A stretch of 64,000 nucleotides of DNA. It comes from Lactuca virosa. Its lineage: Eukaryota; Streptophyta; Magnoliopsida; Asterales; Asteraceae. This document shows, one piece after another, positions 46,073-55,454 of this stretch (positions are counted from its first letter, which is position 1; each line of letters opens with the position of its first letter). The notes under the pieces are model-generated. The model did no database searches and was not told where the DNA came from. It saw only the letters and a list, made by a program, of their open reading frames with translations. A program made the position numbers and the translations under genes. The stretch spans positions 107,796,322 to 107,860,321 of the forward strand of contig CAKMRJ010005523.1 of NCBI GenBank assembly GCA_928212115.1. The letters are read 5' to 3'.

Positions 46073-46447
46073 TGTTGGGGTTTGAAGGTTGTGAGATGTC
46101 AAATTTATCTTTGTAGTCTGTAATATCGAATGTTGGATTGTATTTTATTTTAAGGACTTCTCTAGTGTCGAAGGATAGATGTCGAATGCCCTTATACTTT
46201 TTGTTCTTTCAGTTTTCCCTATAAATATGGGAAGGATACTTTTAGAGGTTAACAACTTTTCCTTAATTGTAATCATTTCTCTTTCCTCTTGTATTCAATT
46301 GATCAAGCAATAAAACGTGCCAAACAGATTATATTTAGATCTCGTGTTCTAAATCATTTCATACTCTGATTTTGCTTGATTACTCGATTCAATCGGAACT
46401 ACAGACAAAGTATTCAACCCTTCTTGAGGGCCGGCGTCGTCGCTTCA
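46073..46447 (+). repeat. 3' LTR of element B, right end approximate
   Basis: Starts TGTTGGGGTTTGAAGG. TATAAATA at 46220-46227 and AATAAA at 46309-46314. The right end is placed after CGTCGCTTCA because the next base starts TG and unrelated leader sequence; there is no partner LTR in view to confirm it. Could end up to 20 bases earlier. Confidence 0.65.
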
Positions 46448-46826
46448 TGTTTTTCTGTTTTTCAGTCTTGTATTCAACTTTTGAACTTTTGAGTCTAAGA
46501 GGTTGCGTCATTGGGCTTAGCTCTTAGGTCCATTTGTATACTCGGTCTGGGCCTATCCAGCCGTGTTTTGTTTTTAGGGTTTAGTATATATATTGCATGC
46601 ATGCATTATATCTTTGACGCTTCTTGATTATTATTTGATACATCTTGTACTGTAACCCTAGAACACCTCTACAGTAGCAATTCTCATTGAATTCTTCTGA
46701 GGTGGAGCAGATTAATCATTCCACACACGTTTGATTCATTGTGGTGTTTATCGTTTTCTGTTACTTGTTATTGTCCTTTTGATATCTGTTTGAATCTATC
46801 GATCTTAGAGAATATTATTCTCATCA
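46448..46826 (+). repeat. 5' LTR of element G, left end uncertain
   Basis: Ends ATTATTCTCATCA at 46826, two bases before the primer site. TATATATA near 46585-46593 lies only about 140 bases from the visible left edge, short for a U3, which hints that the left part may be missing because B inserted here. Confidence 0.6.
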
Positions 46827-46828
46827 AT

Positions 46829-46843
46829 TGGTATTAGAGCAGG
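46829..46843 (+). promoter_or_regulatory. Primer-binding site of element G
   Basis: TGGTATTAGAGCAGG, tRNA-Met type with one C-to-T change against TGGTATCAGAGC. Confidence 0.82.
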
Positions 46844-46933
46844 AGGCTGTGTAAATCATACGCATCTCTTCTGTTTGAAGAATTTTCTTAGGGTTTCCGC
46901 TTTTATCGAATCTGTTGAGTCGTCATACCTTCA

Positions 46934-49900
46934 TTGACATTGTTCATGGATCTCGTTATTATCCTATTCAATCTTTCATTGACATTGGGTCCTTTTGTTC
47001 ATTCTGGAACAAATAGAACCATTAAGACTCAAACGGAGTACAACAAACTCTTAACTGATGTGGAAAAGATTCCTCAAGACGAAAAAGATAAGTTGTTGTG
47101 TAATGTTAAAGCCATGAGAATGATCAGATTTGCTTTACAGTCTGATACTTTTCGTTTGGTAAGCCCATGCACCACGGCTAAAGAGATTTTGGGATAGACT
47201 TAAAGCGTTGTATTCCACTGATGAGGACCTAGAGCATTCTATCCAAACTCTATTGCTCTCTGAGTTCGGTGCTTTCCAACAAAAGCCAGATGAAAAACTA
47301 ATTCAAGCATTCGATCGTTTCAACCATCTTTTAAGCAAGATGATCATGCATGGTATTGGAATATAGAGGTGATCGAACAGAAGGTCTCATTCCTGAATGG
47401 TTTAAGACCCGAATGGATGGTTGTGGTATCAACTGTGAAGGCTCACGAGCAGTTCAAAACCTATTCATTGGTGAAGATGGTGGGTATTCTCAAGTCTCAT
47501 GAAAGTGTTGTGACAAAGGAAGCGAAAGTGGTGTCTAGTATGGGATCCTTGGCCCTTCTCTCTAAGGCGAAGAATATGGCAGAAGATGAAGAAGAGTCAG
47601 AAATGTCAGAATGTGATCTGACAAGCGAAGAGTATGCAATGATGGTTTCCAACCTGAAGCGGTTTGCTCGCAAAAAGTTCCTTGTTGCCAAGAACCGAAA
47701 GTGGCAGGGAAGCTACAGCTCAGAAAAGGCGAAAGAGGAGATCAAAAATAATCCTCAGAAAGAAGAAGAGAAGAAGGAGAGCAAACTGGTAGGAGACTCC
47801 GGATACGATTGCAACATCTGTCATGGCAAAAACGACTTTGCCAAAGACTGCATGTTAAGAAAGCTATCGGAGAAGAAGGAGGGTGAAGATGATGACACAT
47901 ACCATATGCGCAAGCTGGAGGAGATAAAGAAGAAGAAAGCCACTAACAATTCTATGAATGCTTTGATTGTGCAGGAGAACGTTGTTGATGATGAGTTCGG
48001 TGGTGTAGAGGTCTGGTCTACAGACTCTGAAGACGAAGAAGTACGTAAACCCACGCATGGCAGGGCATTAGTGGCGAAAGAAGATAGTACTGAGTTTGTT
48101 GGGAGATGCTTGATGGTGACAGCTGGAGTGTCACAAATGAGGGGCTACACAACCGAAGGCGAGTATGATGAGGCGAATCAGAAGGAAGATAAGTGTTTTT
48201 GCTGCCAAACCTGTGAGCGAAAGGATCAACGACTGCGATCAGTTGATCAAGAAGGTACAATATATTCTCGAATCACTTAAAATACATGTAACAAACTATG
48301 AAAAGGAATTAAACGAATTGAAATTCAAATTTTCTAGTTTAAGTGGAAGTCTAATGCAAACACGCCTCACAAATGCTAACCTAACCGATCAAATTAGCAG
48401 GGTGACATCCAAGAGTGAGGAGCGAAGGATGTGGATAGAGAAGACGGAGTTAGACTTAGTTAGAGCGAAAGATGAAATTATTTATTTGCAACATGATAAC
48501 TTGAAGCTTTTGAAACAAAGAATTTTTTTTTTGTTTAATTGCTAAACGTTTATACACTAATATCACTCAATTGCATTTAGACTGTGAAATCGGCAAAAAG
48601 ATTCACAAAATGATTTTGCCTTTCTTGGAGTTAAAGGAGAACGAAGTTGATATTGATGGTTATAACTATGAATCTGTTGTTTCTTCAAATGAAATCTTTG
48701 ACGCCTATAGGATTGGTCTGGACAAAATCGAGCCCTTTGTTAAGTCCAAAGACCATAAGGACATGCTTAAAAACCTTTTGGACGAAAATGATAAATTGAA
48801 GATAAAGACCGAAACCATGCAAAAATTTGACTCATTGAATGCCAAGTTGAGTTCAGAAAACAAAATAAACGTTGAAAACACTTCTGAATTTGATGATGAC
48901 AGTGATATGAGTGAAATTTCTGTAGAGGATGTGGTTGACTGCTCAGAATTTGTCAAAAGCGAACCCAAACCGGTAAAACCACTCATATCTGAAAACTCAG
49001 TTGAGTTCGCTCGTATGTCCAAGGACAAGTCCAAAGTCTTTAAAGAAAAGGCGGTTGTATATAAAAAGGTGCAAACAGTACCGAATCAAGTATATGCCAC
49101 CACTGGAATTACCAAGAAGCAAACAGTTGAGCTAACTTCTTTGGTAGATGAAGACAACGCTGATGGGTGTGATAATTTTTTCTGGTCAGCTCCCATTGAC
49201 AATGCAGACGGAACAGTAGGTCTGTCAGAGCAAACCTCATGGAGAGTCAAGGGTAGATATGTGGCTGAACCTCTTAACAAGCCTTCAAGCTTTGATAAGC
49301 CAGGTACAAGCGGTACTAAAGAAATTCAAGGCGGGCCGGTAAAGGCATCAAGAGAATCATCTCTAAGCGAAGGTCGTGAAGATAAACCGAAACCAAAAGC
49401 AAATATTAACAAATCTCAAAAACAACTTGCTGATCGAACACGTCAAAGGAACAGAAGGTACCAGAAGAATGTCAAAGAGAGAAAACAATTTTGGAATTCT
49501 CAAAACGCTAATCACGTTCACAAGGTATCGAATCCACAGGCGAAAGTAAGCCCTCAGACAAACAAAGGTCCATGCACTCACTGTCAGTCTTGTAGTCAAA
49601 CGAACCGAAGAAACAGTTTCAGTCCCAAATCTTGCAGCGACAAGAACCGAAAGACTAGTTTCGGTCCCAAAACCAACAATGGAAAGAACCGAAAGTCAAG
49701 TTTCGGTCCTAAGTCCCATCCTCCTAACTGTCAACCAAAGCTCAATCCTAACCAGGATGTCAAGGATGGCAAGGGAAAAGAGAAGCTCGTCTCTGAAGAC
49801 AAAACGCAAACAAAGAAGACATCAGCAATCCCTAGGAAACACCAAAACATGTCCGTTAAAAATCAAAATAAAAATTCTCAATCTGATTTAAACAAACTCA

Positions 49901-50037
49901 AGGTCTTTACCATCAAAAGAAAAGACGAAACCACTCTAATAAAAAGAAATTATATTGTTGATCTTTCAATTGCTATTCCCTGTTCTGTAAAAGGCTCACG
50001 TGGACCCAAGCAACTTTGGGTTCCTAAATCTGCATGA
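46934..50037 (+). pseudogene. gag: Element G gag, frameshifted
   Basis: Capsid domain from about 46945 to 47530 with frame slips near 47185 and 47365. The zinc knuckle at about 47812-47853 reads C-N-I-C-H-G-K-N-D-F-A-K-D-C, so the conserved His is Asp. A coiled-coil part (48260-48530, shifted frame) is followed by a long open stretch 48571-50037 that is Lys-rich and holds a short repeat with N-R-K-x-S-F-G-P-K (about 49600-49730). It ends P-K-S-A then TGA 50035-50037. In the same frame a TAG follows 9 bases later, then pol. Start codon unclear. Confidence 0.8.
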
Positions 50038-53000
50038 TTTTTGTAGGTTATCAGTGACGAGCAGTTCGACGACGAATGGTACATTGATAGTGGCTGCTCA
50101 CGTCACATGATAGGAATGAGGGAAGAGCTAAGGGAGTTTCAAGCCCTTAAGGGTGGTGGATGTGTCAAATACGGGAATAATTCTTATAGCACGATCAAAG
50201 GCTACGGAATGATCACAAACGGTGAATTCTCAATCTGGAAGGTAGCATATGTAGAGGGATTGCAGCACAATCTCATCAGTGTCTCTCAACTGGTTATGAG
50301 AACTGGCTTGAAGGTTTCGTTCGATGATGAAGGTTCGAAGATTGTTGAAAAGAAGACGAAGACCGTCCTGTTAATATCCAAGCGAAAAGGAGAAATGTAT
50401 CCTCTAAATCTTAACCCAATTCGAGGAAAGCCAGATGTATGCCTTTTAACGAAAGCACACTCTGACGAAAGTTGGCTATGGCACCGAAGGCTTTCACATC
50501 TCAAATTTAAGGATATCAACAAGTTGGTTATCGGTGACATTGTACGAGGACTTCCACTTCTCAAATTTGATAAGGAACACTTGTGCGCAGCGTGCGAGAT
50601 GGGAAAGCAAAGCCGAAAGAGTCATCCCACAATTGTCAACACAAAGATCATAGAACCTCTTGAGCTTCTTCACATCGATCTATCTGGTCCTTCTGCCATA
50701 GAAAGCATTGGTGGTAATAAATACATTCTCGTTATTGTTGTTGACGTTTCACGCTTCACCTGGGTTTTTTTTCTTAAACAGAAATCAGAGGTGACTCCAA
50801 AGCTCAAGAACTTTATTAAGCAAGTGGAGCTTCAACTACGAAAGGTGGTTAGAAATGTCCGAAGTGACAATGGGCTGGAATTCAAAAACCTAGTGTTTGA
50901 AGAATTTCTCACTGAAAAGGGAGTGTGTCACAACTTCTCGTCTCCCTATACTCCACAACAAAATGGCGTAGTTGAAAGCCGAAACCTTTCATTGTGTGAA
51001 GCAGCCCGAACCATGCTCAGCTTCGCCTCCTTACCTTTGTACTTCTGGGCTGATGCAATTGCTGCTGCCTGCTATACCCAGAACCGATTCTTCCTCAATA
51101 AGAGATTTTCCATCACTCCATACGAAATCTTGAATAAACGCAAGCGAAATGTCAAGTTCTTCCATGTGTTCGGTTCAAGGTGCTTTATTTTCTACTCCAA
51201 AGAGAACCGAAACAAGTTCGATGTAAAGGCAGATGAAGGGATTTTTCTTGGTTACTCGCTAACTTCAAAGGCATATAGGGTTCTGAATAAACGTTCAAAG
51301 AAAATTGAAGAAACCTATTATGTCACTTTTGATGATGATTACGTGAAGAAACTTCAATCAAGCAAAGGACCAATGAAGGAAATCTTTCCAAAATCAGGTC
51401 AAGTCTCAGTTCCAATTTCCAATATATTTGAAGAATACATGTTCCACTTTGATGAACCAGGGAGAGCAATTCATTCTGAGACAAAGGCAGCTGACAACAA
51501 GACCGACAATTTGAAGAAAACTATCGATGAATCAGCAAAAGACGTGGAACGTGAACCTCAAAGCTCAAGCGAACCTCAAGATCAGAGCGAACCTCAAAGC
51601 TCAAGCGAACCTCAAGATCAAGGCGAACCCCAAAGCTTGAGTGATCCTACTCATAGATGTTCTACATTTCCAGGGGGAGAGCTCATCTACACCAAGGCGA
51701 CCTGACTTGCCATTCTAGGGGGAGAACCCATATCCAACAATGACCCATGAAAGTCCAATCGAGGGGGAGAATTATGAACCAGATGTTGAGATTGTTTCGT
51801 CATTCGAGGGGGAGAATAACAATACAAACGACGAATATTCTCAATCAGAATTCGAAGTAGAAATAAATGTTGAATTGGATCCTGCTTATGATCCAGATTA
51901 TCCTCCACTCGTAAAATGGACATGCGACCATCCAAAAACTCAAGTGATTGGCGAATCATCTGAGGGAGTTCTCACACGTTCTAAACAAAAAGCGAAGCAA
52001 ACTGCTTTATTCTCTCAAGTAGAATTCTGCATGTTTAATTCGTTTGTTTATAAGATTGAGCCGAAAACAGTGAATAATGCACTTGATCACTCCGATTGGG
52101 TACAGGCAATGCAAGACGAACTCCATGAGTTTGAGCGAAATCGAGTTTGGAGATTAATTCCCACACCAAAGGATGCATCTGTAGTTAGCTTAAAATGGGT
52201 TTTTAGAAACAAAATGGACAAAGAAGGGAATGTGATTCGTAACAAAGCAAGGCTGGTTGTGAAGGGATATTGTCAGGAAGAAGGTATAGACTACGAAGAA
52301 ACCTTCGCTCCTGTAGCAAGCTTAGAATCAGTGCGAATCTTTCTGGCATATGCTGCACACAAAAAATTTGAAGTATTTTAAATGGATGTCAAGTGTGCCT
52401 TCCTAAATGGAGGACTAGAGGACACTGTATGTGTTGAGCAACCACCGGGTTTCGTGAACGAAAGGTATCCTGATCATTGCTACATTCTGGATAAAGCCGT
52501 CTATGGTTTGAAGCAAGCTCCTAGAGCCTGGTATGAAACCCTTACTCGATTTCTAAAAATTTCCAAGTTTAAACAAGGTTCGGTTGAACCAACCTTCTTT
52601 CGCAAGAAAGAGGGTGACCACTTACTGATCGTCCAAATTTACGTCGATGACATCATCTTCGGTTCCATGAATCCTAGCCTAACAACTGAATTCAGGAAGT
52701 TGATGGAGACTAAGTTTGAGATGAGTTCAATGGGTCCAATTAACTTTTTCCTTGGCTTGAATATTAGACAGGGACCTGAAGGCATATTTATCAATCAGGA
52801 GGCTTACACGAAGACCTTACTGGCTAAGTTTGGCATAATCGGAGATTCCAAAGTAAAGGTTTCTATGGTATTTGGAACGAAGTTTACACCATCTTTGGAG
52901 AAACTGGCTGTTGATATGACCCTCTATCAGCAAATGATAGGGTCTCTAAGGTATCTAACAGCTAGTAGACGGGATATTATGTTCTCTGTTTGTTATTGTG

Positions 53001-53584
53001 TCAGGTTCCAAGCTAATCCACGCAAACCTCATATGGTGGCTGTTAAGAACATCTTCAGATATTTGAAGCGAACCTCATCGCTTGGTCTGTGGTATCCTGC
53101 TAAATCAGGATTTTTCATTCAAGCATTCTCTGATGCTGATCTTGGAGGACGTGGTTTGGACCGAAAGAGCACTACAGGCGGATGTCAATTCCTCGATGGT
53201 AAACTCGTCAGCTGGCAGTCCAAGAAACAAACATGCGTCTCACTCTCTACAGCCGAAGCTGAATATATTGTTGCCGCATCTTGCACTTCCCAGGTCATTT
53301 GGATCCAAAGCCAATTAAGAGATTATGGTCTGAAAATGAAGAAGATTCCTCTTTACTGGGATTTTGAAAGTGCCATCAGGATTTGTCATAATCCAGTGCA
53401 GCAGTCCAAGACAAAACACATAGCACTGAGATATCACTTCATCAAGGATCACGTAGAAGATGGGAATGTTGAAATTCACTTCGTTCGGTCCTCTGATCAA
53501 TTGGCTGACATCTTTACTAAGGCCTTACCTGAAGCATCGTTTAATAAAATACTACAAGGCTTAGGAATGATGGTAGCTGAGTAA
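50038..53584 (+). pseudogene. pol: Element G pol: protease, integrase, RT, RNase H, nearly intact
   Basis: Open from 50047 to 51705 in the same frame as gag: protease Y-I-D-S-G-C-S-R-H (about 50080), H-H-C-C finger (W-H-R-R-L-S-H, C-A-A-C), integrase D-D-E (H-I-D-L-S-G, S-D-N-G-L-E-F, P-Q-Q-N-G-V-V-E) and an S-E-P-Q repeat tail (51557-51640). A linker with E-G-E-N tracts follows, in a frame opened at 51740. RT has Y-V-D-D at 52640-52651; a TAA at 52379-52381 is its only stop. RNase H shows S-D-A-D-L-G-G and S-T-A-E-A-E-Y and ends at TAA after 53580. All catalytic residues are kept, making it the closest to functional here, but still broken. Confidence 0.9.
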
Positions 53585-53649
53585 GTTCCAAAACCACACT
53601 CATTTCATTAAGTATAACTTTCGCTTTCGCTTTCTTAAAATTCTCTAAC

Positions 53650-53832
53650 AACCAAAATGACCCGAACGCTCGGTCTATTTCGGCTCCTGAAGTTTCGGGA
53701 ACCGAAATGAACCGAAGGCTCGGTCTATTTCGGCTCCTGAATTTTCGGGAACCGAAATGAATCGAAGGCTCGGTCTATTTCAGCTCCTGAATTTTCGGGA
53801 ACAGAAATGAATCGAAGGCTCGGTCTATTTCG
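53650..53832 (+). repeat. 50-bp tandem repeat of hairpin units after pol of G
   Basis: Copies start at 53650, 53700, 53750 and (partial) 53800. Each unit carries two arms of 14 bases, CCGAAATGAACCGA and TCGGTCTATTTCGG, that pair at 12 of 14 positions around loop AGGC. A second small pair CCTGAA/TTCGGG follows. Copies differ by a few bases. The array starts 65 bases after the pol stop. Confidence 0.9.
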
Positions 53833-55394
53833 TATCTTATAATTTTTTTAAGCGAGCGATTGTTTCATCTTATGGGTTGGAACTTACATATCCTTTGTAT
53901 ACTATGTATGTTATCAATTAATTCATAAAATCCAAAAATATTTTTCCTTTCTGTTTTATTTCTTTTTCAGAAAATTCATAAAATCCAAGAACAATTTCTT
54001 TTCTGTTTTTATTGTTTTTGTCAAAATAACATCAAAATACCAAAAACATCTCACTAAAAGGTATCATGTATCATTTACGTGATGAAGCTGGGGCAGGTAT
54101 AACACTCTTTATCTATGTACTAGTTAAGTGTCCCTAGAAGCATGCTGCTGCATGTCGACCGAAGCCTCAAAGACTTCAAGTGAAGCCTTACTGATTTGAT
54201 ATACACAAATCAAACCTTCCCAATCGGGATGATAAAATCACTTATTTCATGAGCTACCTTATTCGTCTCACATTGAGTTAAGAGTTGTCTGCTCGGTCCT
54301 TACTATATAGCAGAGGTACTTTCGGTTCTTTAACCACCTTACTCTTTTCTCCATCACTTTCGGTTCATAATAGTAACCCTTGAGACTCTGAGAATTTACC
54401 ACTGAGGTTTATGGTTAAACAACATCAGTGTTAATGATCTTAGCTTCGTTTCACCACGTGCTAAGTGAAACCCAAAATCCAAAACCTATAACGAATTGAC
54501 GGTGAACAATCCAAAGGTCTAGTTTTTCACCTATGGATTAACGAAACCACTTTGCTGGTCTGTACCTTGAAATCTCTTTTTAATTTTTGAGCGATCTTTA
54601 TGAAATTGTCTGACACCAAGACATTTCTTCCCATAAGATTCAGTTTATTTTTGGTTTTGAGATTTCTACAAATATCACCAAGTCACTGAATATGTTATCA
54701 TACCTACTTGTTTAACAGACTACACTGGTCTCACAAGTACTTCATCCAACTTTCGGTCTTATGTCAAGTACTGAAGTTCGGTTGAAGCTAAGCCACCCTT
54801 TATAGCTTAAATTTGAAAAGATGCCTTTCAATGTTTCTTAATAAACATTTGATTGTATTTCAACGGGGAACCACACAGACACTTCTAAGTCTCTCTTGAC
54901 TTTGAAGGAAGAGATTCGTGTCCGGGATCCATAGTTTCGTGTCTAAATAGACATCACTTAAATCCTACAAATATTTTGCTTTATTTCTTTTCTATTAGCA
55001 CACTCTTGCACGAAGATCTTTATGATTTTCCCAATTCTTGTTCGTGGTACTAATGGCAATTTTTTTAGATTTGATGCTTCAGTTGTAAATGATATGGTGG
55101 TACACTATGTTAAGGCGCGAACATTGCCAGCCTTATATGAAGTGAATGGGTTTGTCAAAGTTTGAAAAGGAATTTGAAAAGTTTTCGAAGTTGAAACGAC
55201 GGTAACAAGATAAGATTTCAAACCGTGTCATTGGATAAGATCTGCAACGGGCGCGTGAATTTCAAACGGTTCCTAACATCACGCCTGATGACGTCTTCCT
55301 AGGGAAACACAGCTGTTAAATCGAGCTTTTTCAGGCGCCGATTCAGAAGATTGTAACATAATTACTGTGGATTTTTTCTCTCTCCTGGAAATGG
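53833..55394 (+). other. Element G spacer between pol and third ORF
   Basis: No gene. It holds AT-rich phrases (AATCCAAAAATATTT near 53928) and then, from about 54125, a kilobase sharing ordered landmarks with B 41350-42180. The hairpin-like GCATGCTGCTGCATG is at 54139-54153. TGACGTC (bZIP-type core) is at 55289-55295, about 100 bases before the TATA box. Confidence 0.65.
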
Positions 55395-55402
55395 TATATA
55401 AG
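55395..55402 (+). promoter_or_regulatory. TATA-like box (TATATAAG) ahead of the third ORF of G
   Basis: 60 bases before ATG 55455, preceded by a CT-rich run and by TGACGTC. Third instance of a TATA-like box in this place (A 7269, B 42581). Confidence 0.45.
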
Positions 55403-55454
55403 GTTTTTAAACCTCATCACTCATCGGGCCATTGAGAATTTTAATGTTCCAGTC

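Larger units (their letters stand above)
10986..46447 (+). mobile_element. Element B: Sirevirus-type Ty1/copia, interrupted by A, C and F
   Basis: Own segments in view: 10986-13339 (gag end, protease, start of integrase), 35042-35939 (rest of integrase) and 38970-46447 (RT, RNase H, spacer, third ORF, 3' LTR). The two internal joins are proved by 5-bp duplications ATATT (13340-13344 and 35042-35046) and GGGGA (35935-35939 and 38970-38974), and by protein similarity that continues across them. The 5' part lies left of element A, outside the window. B is closest to G among the elements here: the two share spacer landmarks and third-ORF domains. The right end is uncertain by a few bases to tens of bases. 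Confidence 0.85.

Noticed and set aside
53650..53832. CRISPR-like array
   Set aside because: Contiguous 50-bp tandem units without spacers, in plant DNA.
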